In this document: piece by piece, positions 1-5,713 of the stretch
Layout of the letters: the number at the start of each line of letters is the position of its first letter
Position numbering within the stretch: position 1 is the first letter of the stretch
Assembly: GCA_025963265.1 (NCBI GenBank)
Contig: JAOPUY010000480.1
Location: forward strand, 1-7,933
Direction of reading: 5' to 3'
DNA length: 7,933 nt
Source of the DNA: Frankiales bacterium
GTDB lineage: Bacteria; Actinomycetota; Actinomycetes; Mycobacteriales; Jatrophihabitantaceae
Notes under the pieces: generated by a model
What the model was told of the DNA's origin: nothing
Databases searched by the model: none
What the model saw: the letters and a program-made list of their open reading frames with translations, nothing else
Program-made: the position numbers and the translations under genes

Positions 1-13
1 GCTCTTCCGATCT
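1..13. other. Illumina TruSeq adapter remnant (not genomic)
   Basis: The 13 bases GCTCTTCCGATCT are identical to the 3' end of the standard Illumina TruSeq adapter. They sit exactly at the first base of the window. The hydroxyacid-oxidase reading frame entering from the right loses its family sequence at exactly this junction. This is best read as untrimmed adapter at a contig end and should be masked. Confidence 0.93.
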
Positions 14-753
14 TGGTTGCTCACGATCAGCCCGGCCGCGCCGGCGCCCAGACAACGGGTCGCGTCGTCCGAACGCAGAATGCCCTTTACCAGCACGGGA
101 AGTCCGGTCAGCTCGGCCAGCCAGCCGATCGCGGCCTCGGTCGCCGCCGGATCTTGCTCGCCGCCCTCGTCCACCGCAAACGGCCGGCCGCGGCGGGCCT
201 TGCGACCGACGTAGGGCGTGTCGCCGGTCAGCACCAACGCCGACGCGCCGGCGGCGGCGGCCCGTTGCGCGAGCTCGGCCGTGCGCGACCGATCGCGCAT
301 CAGGTACAGCTGCAGCCACCACGGACCGGCCTCGGAGGAGATGGCCGCGATCTCCTCCAGCGGCCGCGAGGCACGGGTGGAGACGGTGAGCAGGCTGCCG
401 GCGCGAGCGGCGCCCCGGGCGGTGGCGAGCTCGCCTTCGGGGTGGGCCAGCCCGTGGGCCGCGGTCGGGGCGACCAGGACCGGATGCGGCAAGCGCCGGC
501 CGAGCAGGGTGATCGTCGAGTCGAACGCGGCCACATCGCGCAGCGCGCTGGGCCGGAAGCGATAGGCGCTCCAGGCCTGCTCGGCCTCATTGCGGGCGAG
601 CTCGTCGCCCGCGCCTCCGTCGAAGTAATCGAAGACGTCGGCCGGCAGGCTGGCTCGCGCCTGCGCGAAGTGCGCGGCGAGCAGTGCCCGCGCGTCCGAG
701 GTCGCCGCAGCGGCAGCGTCAGAGGTCGCCGCAGCGGCAGCGTCAGAGATCAA
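14..753 (-). CDS. FMN-dependent alpha-hydroxy-acid oxidase/dehydrogenase, 3'-truncated at contig end
   Basis: About 246 N-terminal residues of an enzyme of the LldD/glycolate oxidase family (FMN TIM barrel, usually 360-400 aa), which oxidises an (S)-2-hydroxy acid to a 2-oxo acid. Visible landmarks, in order, are DYFDGGAGDE (first Tyr aligns with glycolate oxidase Tyr24), PVLVAPTAAHGLAHPEGE, QLY (Tyr129 equivalent), LTGDTP, and LPVLVKGILRSDDA with the FMN-contacting Lys. The sequence stops at GAAGLIVSN plus two bases CA, just where the family has the catalytic His of NHGGRQ. The aligned RR of glycolate oxidase (LGRRE) reads GRK here, a possible substrate-pocket change. The start is taken as TTG at 751-753: an in-frame stop lies four codons upstream of it, and no ATG or GTG precedes conserved sequence. 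It overlaps the kup stop by 11 bp, suggesting translational coupling. The N-terminus is a low-complexity Ala-rich stretch encoded by a 24-bp tandem repeat. Family is clear; substrate (lactate, glycolate, mandelate or other) is not. Confidence 0.9.
698..745. repeat. 24-bp tandem duplication (2 copies) at the oxidase/kup junction
   Basis: Two perfect adjacent copies (698-721 and 722-745) of a unit beginning GAGGTCGCCGCAGCGGCA. Being a multiple of three, it adds a repeated Ala-rich octapeptide (S-D-A-A-A-A-A-T type) to the N-terminus of the minus-strand oxidase. The last three bases of the distal copy form the kup stop codon, and the same triplet recurs in the other copy. Confidence 0.9.
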
Positions 754-2701
754 CGTGGGAGCCCATCACCACGGTCCGGTCATCGGGCAGTCCGAAGTAC
801 TCCGCCGGGTTGGCCGCGTTGTGGGCCAGGCCGATGAACAGCCGCTTGCGCCAGATGGTCAGGCTCGAGTTCTTACCCCGGCGGATGGAGATCTTGGACA
901 GGAAGTAGGTCGCGGTGTCCGGGTCGATGTCGAGTTCGGGCCGGCCGCGGTTGCGCCGGCGCACGCTGCGCAGGACCTCGGGGATGTTCTGGTCGTCCTG
1001 AAAGCCGAACCGGACCATGAGATGCACGATTCCGTCGTCGCTGTGGCCGAGGTGGTCGATGGTGACCGCGTCGGCCAGCGGCACGTGCGGCACGTTCTCG
1101 GCTTGGGCGGAGATGATCACCACCTGTTCGTGCAGCACGTGGTTGTGCTCGACGTTGGCCCGCAACGCCAGGGGAGTGGTGTCCTTGGTCGGGTGCGGGA
1201 ACACCGCGGTGCCGGGGACCCGGGTGATCTTCTTCTTGTACATCTGCTCCACGAAGCCGGTCAGCGGGCCTTCGAGCTCGATGCGCCGGGCGGTCACGAT
1301 CAACCGTCCCCGCTGCCAGGTCATCATGACGGTGAACACGGCGGCCGCGATCAGCAGCGGCAGCCAGCCGCCGTGCGCGACCTTGGTCAGGTTGGCCGCG
1401 AAGTAGGTGACCTCGAGGCCGCCGAAGACCACGGCGGTGAGGATCAGCTGCCACCGGGCCCAATGCCAGATGGAGCGGGCCACGACCAGGAACAGGATCG
1501 TGGTGATGATCAGGGTGCCGGTGACGGCGACGCCGTAGGCGGTGGCCAGCCGGTTGGAGGAGCGGAAGGTCAGGGTCACCACGAGGACGGCGATGAACAG
1601 CAGCCAGTTCACCGCCGGGACGTAGATCTGACCGCTCTCCCGAGTGGAGGTGTGGCGGATCGTCAGATGGGGCAGGAAGCCGAGCCGGACGGCCTGTCGG
1701 GAGACCGAGAACGCGCCGGAGATCACCGCCTGGCTGGCGATGACGGTGGCCAGGGTGGCCAGCACGACCATGGGAATCCGGGCCCAGTTCGGCACCAGCA
1801 GGAAAAATGGATTCTCGGTGGCGCTCGGCCGGTGCAAGATCAGCGCGCCCTGGCCCAGGTAGTTGATCACCAACGCCGGGAACACGACCGCGAACCAGGC
1901 CCGGCGGATGGGCGGTCGGCCGAAGTGACCCATGTCGGCGTAGAGCGCCTCGGCGCCGGTGATGGCCAGCACGACCGCGCCCATCGCGATGAACGCGGTG
2001 TAGGGGTGGTCGGCGATGAAGCTGACGACGTAGGTGGGGGAGAGCGCCTTGAGGATGTCGGGGTGGCGGGCGATCTGCGGGATGCCCAGCAACGCCAGGA
2101 CGGCAAACCAGAGCACCATCACCGGGCCGAAGAAGCGCCCGACCTGATGAGTGCCCCAGCGCTGCACCGCGAACAGCACAGCCAGGATCGCGATGCCGAT
2201 CGGCAGCACCGCGTGGTCCAGGCTCGGTGCGGCGATCTTCAGGCCCTCCACCGCGGACAGCACCGAAATGGACGGGGTGATCACGCTGTCGCCGTAGAAC
2301 AGCGACGCGCCGAACACGCCCAGCCCCATCAGCAACGCGGTGCGGCGGGCGTTGGATCCCAAAGCGCCGCGGATCAACGCGGCCAGGGCCATCACGCCGC
2401 CCTCGCCGTCGTTGTCGGCCCGCAGGATGAAGATGACGTACTTGATCGAGACGACGATGGTGATCGACCAGAAGACCAGTGAGATGACGCCGTAGACGTC
2501 GCCCGGCGTGGCCTTGACGGCCCGGTTATCGATGGCGAAGACCGTCTGTAAGGCGTAGAGCGGGCTGGTGCCGATATCGCCGTAGACGACCCCGAGCGCG
2601 CCTAGGGCCAGGCCGGCGGCGCCGGCTCCGTGGACGGCTGGATGGGCTCGTCGCGGAGCGCGGCTGCTCGCCTCGGGCTCGGTCAGCGCGGAGTTGGTCA
2701 C
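743..2701 (-). CDS. kup: Kup-type potassium uptake protein (K+/H+ symporter)
   Basis: A 652-aa member of the Kup/HAK/KUP family, which imports K+ together with protons across the cytoplasmic membrane. The length is normal for the family. The signature GVVYGDIGTSPLYA lies at residues 37-50, with Asp42 at the position considered proton-coupling in E. coli Kup (Asp23). Other conserved blocks are ADNDGEGGVMAL (95-106), YGDSVITPSISVLSAVEG (136-153), GAEALYADMGHFG (249-261) and GQIYVPAVNW (357-366). About twelve hydrophobic segments can be placed near 27-47, 70-93, 124-144, 164-180, 192-208, 234-252, 266-285, 308-331, 361-379, 386-408, 417-434 and 446-462. A cytoplasmic C-terminal domain follows to 652. 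The start is GTG at 2699-2701, the first possible start after an in-frame TAG two codons upstream; no clear Shine-Dalgarno is visible. The end overlaps the oxidase start by 11 bp. Nothing nearby (no c-di-AMP riboswitch-like structure recognised) reveals how it is regulated. Confidence 0.96.
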   Translation of the reverse strand: MTNSALTEPEASSRAPRRAHPAVHGAGAAGLALGALGVVYGDIGTSPLYALQTVFAIDNRAVKATPGDVYGVISLVFWSITIVVSIKYVIFILRADNDGEGGVMALAALIRGALGSNARRTALLMGLGVFGASLFYGDSVITPSISVLSAVEGLKIAAPSLDHAVLPIGIAILAVLFAVQRWGTHQVGRFFGPVMVLWFAVLALLGIPQIARHPDILKALSPTYVVSFIADHPYTAFIAMGAVVLAITGAEALYADMGHFGRPPIRRAWFAVVFPALVINYLGQGALILHRPSATENPFFLLVPNWARIPMVVLATLATVIASQAVISGAFSVSRQAVRLGFLPHLTIRHTSTRESGQIYVPAVNWLLFIAVLVVTLTFRSSNRLATAYGVAVTGTLIITTILFLVVARSIWHWARWQLILTAVVFGGLEVTYFAANLTKVAHGGWLPLLIAAAVFTVMMTWQRGRLIVTARRIELEGPLTGFVEQMYKKKITRVPGTAVFPHPTKDTTPLALRANVEHNHVLHEQVVIISAQAENVPHVPLADAVTIDHLGHSDDGIVHLMVRFGFQDDQNIPEVLRSVRRRNRGRPELDIDPDTATYFLSKISIRRGKNSSLTIWRKRLFIGLAHNAANPAEYFGLPDDRTVVMGSHVDL

Positions 2702-2742
2702 GGGCTAAGTCTGCACGCTCAGTCGCGCAATGGCTGCGCGCT

Positions 2743-2764
2743 GTCCGCCCGAGGTCCGCCCGAT
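2743..2764. repeat. 11-bp tandem repeat between the SDR gene and kup
   Basis: GTCCGCCCGAG (2743-2753) is followed directly by GTCCGCCCGAT (2754-2764), 10 of 11 bases identical. It lies in the 109-bp gap (2702-2810) between the end of the dehydrogenase gene and the start of kup. The rest of that gap shows only weak GC-rich hairpins and no convincing terminator or kup promoter. Confidence 0.7.
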
Positions 2765-2810
2765 GCCTGTGCGTTGCCGGCGGGCCGCAGGACCGGCGCG
2801 CCGCGGGTGG

Positions 2811-3665
2811 TCAGCCCAGTGGGTCGAGCTGGGCTGGGGTGGCCTCGTCGTGGTCGGTCGAGACGCTGAGTTCGCGCCATGTCGCGTCGGCCGCGGCCCG
2901 GGCCCGGCCAGCCGCCGTGGCGTAGTTGTAGGCGTCGCTGCCTAGGAGCAACCGGAGCGGTGGCTCGTCGAGGTCGATCAAACGCAGGATGACCTGGGCC
3001 ACCTTGGCGGGGTCGCCCGCTTCGCTGCCGGCCGACATTCGGGAAGCTCGGAAGCCGACGGTCGGCTGGTAGGGCGCGCTGATCTCGGGAATCTGCATCG
3101 AGGAGCCGGCCCAGTCGGTCCGCATGCCGCCGGGCTCCAACACGGTGACCTTGACCCCTAAGGGGCCTACCTCGGCGGCGAGCACCTCGGAGAAGCCGCC
3201 GACCGCCCACTTGGCCGCCTGATAGGCGCCTAGGCCGGGGCTGGCCAGCCGCCCGCCGACCGAGGAGACCTGGATGATGTGGCCCGAGCCTTGCTGGCGC
3301 AGCACCGGCACCGCGGCCTTGCTCACGTTGACCACGCCCAGCAGGTTGGTCTCGATCTGCTCGCGGAAGTCGGTGATGCTGATGTCCTCGACCGAGACGA
3401 GGTTGGCGTAACCGGCGTTGTTGACCACCACGTCGAGCCGGCCGAAGGCCTGAACTGCTGCCGCCACGGCGGCTTGGGCGGCCGGGTAGTCGGTCACATC
3501 CAGGGCGAAGGGCCGGATCTGCTCGCCGTAGCGTTCGACGAGCTCGGCCAGCTGCTCCGGCTGGCGGGCGGTGGCCAGGACCTGATGGCCAGCGTTCAGC
3601 GCGGCGGTGGTGATGTCGCGGCCGAGGCCACGCGCGCTTCCTGTGATGAGAAATACCTTGGACAC
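2811..3665 (-). CDS. Classical short-chain dehydrogenase/reductase (SDR), TetR-linked
   Basis: A 284-aa NAD(P)-dependent oxidoreductase of the classical SDR family with a Rossmann fold, presumably cytosolic. Motifs: TGSARGLG nucleotide-binding loop (8-15), LDVT (55-58), NNAG (82-85), Asn107, Ser135, and YQAAK with catalytic Tyr148 and Lys152, followed by EPGGMRTDW (177-185). The complete Asn-Ser-Tyr-Lys tetrad predicts an active enzyme. An Arg after the second strand (ATAR, 31-34) weakly favours NADP(H). The start is set at GTG 3663-3665 because AAGGAG (plus-strand 3672-3677) sits 6 nt upstream. A GTG at 3678-3680 would place that ribosome-binding site inside the gene and add a non-family MKERN extension. 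It is transcribed divergently from the adjacent TetR gene, a common arrangement in which the TetR protein represses the SDR. The substrate cannot be inferred. Confidence 0.93.
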   Translation of the reverse strand: MSKVFLITGSARGLGRDITTAALNAGHQVLATARQPEQLAELVERYGEQIRPFALDVTDYPAAQAAVAAAVQAFGRLDVVVNNAGYANLVSVEDISITDFREQIETNLLGVVNVSKAAVPVLRQQGSGHIIQVSSVGGRLASPGLGAYQAAKWAVGGFSEVLAAEVGPLGVKVTVLEPGGMRTDWAGSSMQIPEISAPYQPTVGFRASRMSAGSEAGDPAKVAQVILRLIDLDEPPLRLLLGSDAYNYATAAGRARAAADATWRELSVSTDHDEATPAQLDPLG

Positions 3666-3671
3666 GTTGCG

Positions 3672-3677
3672 CTCCTT
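3672..3677 (-). promoter_or_regulatory. Shine-Dalgarno that decides the SDR start
   Basis: On the minus strand this reads AAGGAG, with a 6-nt spacer to the GTG at 3663-3665. It is a near-consensus ribosome-binding site and argues against the upstream GTG at 3680. Confidence 0.8.
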
Positions 3678-3695
3678 CACACATTCCAGCCACTG

Positions 3696-3709
3696 ACTGA
3701 CTGGTTAGT
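3696..3709. promoter_or_regulatory. Putative TetR operator, copy 1 (SDR side)
   Basis: ACTGACTGGTTAGT is an imperfect palindrome (5 of 7 base pairs in a 14-bp dyad). It matches copy 2 at 3741-3754 in 11 of 14 positions, in the same orientation. It lies 30 bp upstream of the SDR start, where bound repressor could block SDR transcription. TetR proteins usually bind such short dyads beside their own gene. Assignment is by inference. Confidence 0.6.
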
Positions 3710-3719
3710 TGAAGTCAAC
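3708..3719. promoter_or_regulatory. Additional dyad in the TetR/SDR intergenic region
   Basis: GTTGAAGTCAAC has two perfect 5-bp arms (GTTGA/TCAAC) around a 2-bp centre. A similar shorter dyad, GTTGTCAAC, occurs at 3734-3742. These overlap or sit between the two TetR-like elements and could be part of the regulatory architecture or a site for another factor. Confidence 0.35.
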
Positions 3720-3734
3720 GCCGGTCAGGCAGCG

Positions 3735-3764
3735 TTGTCAACTATCTAGTTAGTCGGTTAAGCT
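3735..3764 (+). promoter_or_regulatory. Putative tetR promoter (leaderless)
   Basis: TTGTCA (3735-3740, one mismatch from TTGACA) is followed after 18 nt by TAAGCT (3759-3764), which fits the actinobacterial TAnnnT -10 pattern. The expected transcription start falls at or next to the A of the ATG at 3771, and no Shine-Dalgarno precedes that ATG. Together these indicate a leaderless mRNA. Operator copy 2 fills the -35 to -10 spacer, as expected for autorepression. A perfect TTGACA also lies on the opposite strand (3736-3741), but without a good -10 for the SDR gene. Confidence 0.5.
3741..3754. promoter_or_regulatory. Putative TetR operator, copy 2 (within tetR promoter)
   Basis: ACTATCTAGTTAGT is a 14-bp dyad with 6 of 7 complementary pairs, the better of the two copies. 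It lies 45 bp from copy 1 in the same orientation and between the proposed -35 and -10 boxes of tetR. Binding here would exclude RNA polymerase. Confidence 0.65.
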
Positions 3765-3770
3765 GCGCAC

Positions 3771-4340
3771 ATGGCAGGAGACGCTCAGGCGACGCGGCAG
3801 CGGTTATTGGACGCTGCCGCCGCCGAGTTCGCCGCCTACGGGATCGCCGGAGCCCGAGTCGATCGGATCGCCGCGGCGGCCAAGTCGAACAAGGCGCAGA
3901 TCTATCACTACTTCGGCAGCAAAGACGCGCTGTTCGACGCGGTCTTCGAGCAGTTCGTGACGGAGACGTTGCTTGAGGCGCCGATCGACGTCGAGGATCT
4001 ACCCGAGTACGCCGGCCGGCTCTTCGACCGGTATGAGAAGAGCCCGAACCTGCAGCGGATCGCCACGTGGTACCGGCTGGAGCGCAGCGGCACCAAGGAG
4101 CCGCTCACGGCGATCGTGGAGAGCAACCGGCACAAGATCGCGGCCATCGCCGCCGCGCAGCGGGCCGGTGAGCTGCCGGACCGGTTCGCCGACGTGGAAC
4201 TGCTCGGCCTCGTGCTCAGCATCTCCTCGATGTGGGCCAGTGCGACGCCGGAGTTCGACGCCGCGGTCCGCAAGCACAGCGCGGCTCGTCGCCGCGCAGT
4301 GGTCACCGAGGCCGTCGCCGCGCTGCTGCAAGCGCGCTAG
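3771..4340 (+). CDS. TetR/AcrR-family transcriptional regulator
   Basis: A 189-aa protein of normal TetR length. The N-terminal helix-turn-helix domain spans residues about 7-55: TRQRLLDAAAAEFAAYG, then VDRIAAAAKSNKAQIYHYFGSK, with the typical YHYFGSK end of the recognition helix, then DALFDAVF. The rest (about 56-189) is the helical ligand-binding and dimerisation part, which I cannot assign to a ligand class. The ATG at 3771 is chosen because the protein begins directly before the first helix and the promoter geometry predicts transcription starting there. It is divergent from the SDR gene with two matching operator-like dyads between them, so the likely role is ligand-relieved repression of the SDR gene and of itself. 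It is convergent with the CoA-transferase gene downstream. Confidence 0.93.
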   Translation: MAGDAQATRQRLLDAAAAEFAAYGIAGARVDRIAAAAKSNKAQIYHYFGSKDALFDAVFEQFVTETLLEAPIDVEDLPEYAGRLFDRYEKSPNLQRIATWYRLERSGTKEPLTAIVESNRHKIAAIAAAQRAGELPDRFADVELLGLVLSISSMWASATPEFDAAVRKHSAARRRAVVTEAVAALLQAR

Positions 4341-4346
4341 CCCGCC

Positions 4347-4394
4347 GGCCCCAGGTCACACGGGCCTCGGGTCGCACTGGCCTCGGGTCGCACT
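4347..4394. repeat. 16-bp tandem repeat at the tetR/CoA-transferase convergent junction
   Basis: GGCCTCGGGTCGCACT occurs twice without a gap (4363-4378 and 4379-4394). It is preceded by a degenerate third unit (4347-4362, 12 of 16 matching). The array fills almost the whole 56-bp gap between the two stop codons and ends 2 bp from the CoA-transferase stop. It does not form an obvious intrinsic terminator. Confidence 0.85.
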
Positions 4395-4396
4395 CC

Positions 4397-5626
4397 TCAG
4401 GTCAGTGGGGTGCCGTCGTCGCCGGCGAGCCAGTCGCGCACCTCGGCCGAGTCGGCACCGAGCGCAGGCGGCCGACGGCGGTACTCGGTCGGGTGGCTGC
4501 TCAGCTCGATCGGGTTGGCCAGGGTCGAGACCGCCGGCTGCTCGTCAGTCGCCTCGAATCGCGCGACCGGCCGGAGTCCGAGTTCCTCGGCGAACCGAAA
4601 CGCCTCGGCCAAGTCGTTCACCGGCCCGCAGGCCACCTCCTGAGCCCGCAGCAGCTCACACCAGGACCGCGCGTCGCGGGCCCGGAGCGCCGATTCGAGC
4701 TCGAGGACCAGACTCGCCCGGTTGGCCACCCGATCGCGGTTGGTCCGCCAGCGCGGGTCCGCGGCCAGACCGGGCCGTCCGATCGCGCCGGCGAAGGTCT
4801 GGAATTGCCGATCGTTGCCGATCGCCACCGCCAACAGGCCGTCGGCCGTGGCCAGCGTCTCGTAGGGCGCGATGCTCGGATGCTGGTTGCCCATCCGGTG
4901 CGGCAGGCTGGCGCCGTTGAGGTAGGCCGTGCCCTGGTTGACCAGCGAGGACAGCAGACTCGAGAGCAGGTTGACCTGGACCAGTTGGCCCTGGCCGGAG
5001 AGCTCCCGTTCGCGCAGGGCGGCCAACGTGGCGATGGTCGCGTGCAAACCGGTGAGCACGTCGACCAGCGCGACGCCCACCTTCGTCGGCTCGCCGTCGG
5101 GGTCGCCGGTGATGCTCATCAGGCCGCCGAGGGCCTGGACGACGAAGTCATAACCGGGCAGCCCGGCGCCGAGGCCGGCGCCGAACCCGGAGATCGAGCA
5201 GTAGACCAGCCCGGGGTTGATCGCGTGCAACTGATCCGGGCCCAGGCCCAGCTCGGCCAGCTTGCCGGGACGGAAGTTCTCGATGAACACGTCGGCCCGG
5301 CGGCCCAGCTCCACCGCCAGCGCCCGATCGCCGGCAACAGAGAGGTCCAGGGTGACGCTGCGCTTGTTGCGGTTGACGCTGGCGAAATAGGTGCTCATCG
5401 GCGCAGGGCCCCGTTCCGCATCGCCCTCGACTGCGCCCTCGGCTGGGTCTTCCACAGCGCCCTCGACATAGGGAGGCGCCCACTGGCGAGTGTCGTCGCC
5501 GCCTTCGGGTCGCTCGACCTTGACCACGTTCTCGCCCAGGTCGGCGAGGAACATCGAGGCCAGCGGGCCGGCCAGCACGCGGCTGAAATCGGCGACTAGG
5601 ACGCCGCGCAACGGACCGGTGGTCAT
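4397..5626 (-). CDS. Family III (CaiB/BaiF) CoA-transferase, probable glutarate CoA-transferase
   Basis: A 409-aa family III CoA-transferase, a family that moves CoA between carboxylic acids through an aspartyl-CoA mixed anhydride. Landmarks: GVLVADFSRVLAGPLAS at 8-24, VNRNKRSVTLDL at 84-95, ENFRPGKLAELGLG at 116-129, PGYDFVVQALGGLMSITG at 157-174, and GVALVDVLTG at 184-193. Asp189 in the last of these aligns with the catalytic Asp169 of formyl-CoA transferase. The start ATG (5624-5626) has AAGGAGG 5 nt upstream on the minus strand. Residues 55-70 are an unusual acidic insertion made of tetrapeptides (EGAV, EDPA, EGAV, EGDA) just before the conserved NRNKRS strand. The gene is divergent from a GntR regulator and glutaryl-CoA dehydrogenase. 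Because human SUGCT and bacterial enzymes beside gcdH are family III glutarate CoA-transferases, succinyl-CoA:glutarate transfer is the best functional guess. Family certain, substrate inferred from context. Confidence 0.92.
   Translation of the reverse strand: MTTGPLRGVLVADFSRVLAGPLASMFLADLGENVVKVERPEGGDDTRQWAPPYVEGAVEDPAEGAVEGDAERGPAPMSTYFASVNRNKRSVTLDLSVAGDRALAVELGRRADVFIENFRPGKLAELGLGPDQLHAINPGLVYCSISGFGAGLGAGLPGYDFVVQALGGLMSITGDPDGEPTKVGVALVDVLTGLHATIATLAALRERELSGQGQLVQVNLLSSLLSSLVNQGTAYLNGASLPHRMGNQHPSIAPYETLATADGLLAVAIGNDRQFQTFAGAIGRPGLAADPRWRTNRDRVANRASLVLELESALRARDARSWCELLRAQEVACGPVNDLAEAFRFAEELGLRPVARFEATDEQPAVSTLANPIELSSHPTEYRRRPPALGADSAEVRDWLAGDDGTPLT
5422..5467. repeat. 12-bp-period repeat inside the CoA-transferase gene
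   Basis: CGCCCTCGAC or CGCCCTCGGC occurs at 5422-5431, 5434-5443 and 5458-5467, offsets of 12 and 24 bp. It encodes the tetrapeptide repeat at residues 55-70 of the CoA-transferase. It keeps frame and looks like a slippage-generated insertion in a surface loop. Confidence 0.7.
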
Positions 5627-5631
5627 CTCGT

Positions 5632-5638
5632 CCTCCTT
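5632..5638 (-). promoter_or_regulatory. Shine-Dalgarno of the CoA-transferase gene
   Basis: Reads AAGGAGG on the minus strand, 5 nt from the ATG at 5624-5626. A strong consensus site that fixes the start. Confidence 0.8.
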
Positions 5639-5650
5639 GCTGCGTGGGCG

Positions 5651-5680
5651 GGTGGCTGGCGTCTCGGTGGCTGGCGTTTC
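5651..5680. repeat. 15-bp tandem repeat upstream of the CoA-transferase gene
   Basis: GGTGGCTGGCGTCTC (5651-5665) is followed directly by GGTGGCTGGCGTTTC (5666-5680), 14 of 15 identical. It lies in the 5' leader region of the CoA-transferase, between its ribosome-binding site and the palindrome. No dyad is apparent in the unit. Confidence 0.85.
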
Positions 5681-5713
5681 GTCCGCGGGCCCGGGTTGTC
5701 GCCGAACGCGATA

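Noticed and set aside
13..837. Plus-strand open frame at the left edge
   Set aside because: It runs from the adapter junction antisense to the hydroxyacid oxidase and into the 3' end of kup. The minus strand shows clear family motifs and this frame shows none.
755..2482. Long plus-strand open frame (575 codons) antisense to kup
   Set aside because: Its translation is a biased run of Gly, His, Gln, Asp and Arg with no family motif, whereas the opposite strand encodes a full-length Kup. It is a high-GC shadow frame.
2719..3693. Minus-strand 324-codon frame overlapping the SDR gene
   Set aside because: It is a shifted frame of the SDR gene, rich in Arg, Gly and Pro. The 284-aa SDR frame carries every catalytic motif.
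3713..3741. SDR promoter built on the minus-strand TTGACA at 3736-3741
   Set aside because: No TAnnnT-like -10 is found 16-19 nt downstream; the best candidates match poorly, so I did not list it as a feature.
4232..5599. Long plus-strand open frame (455 codons) over tetR and the CoA-transferase
   Set aside because: It crosses the end of tetR and lies antisense to a clear CoA-transferase; composition is Arg/Gly/Gln-rich with no recognisable domain.
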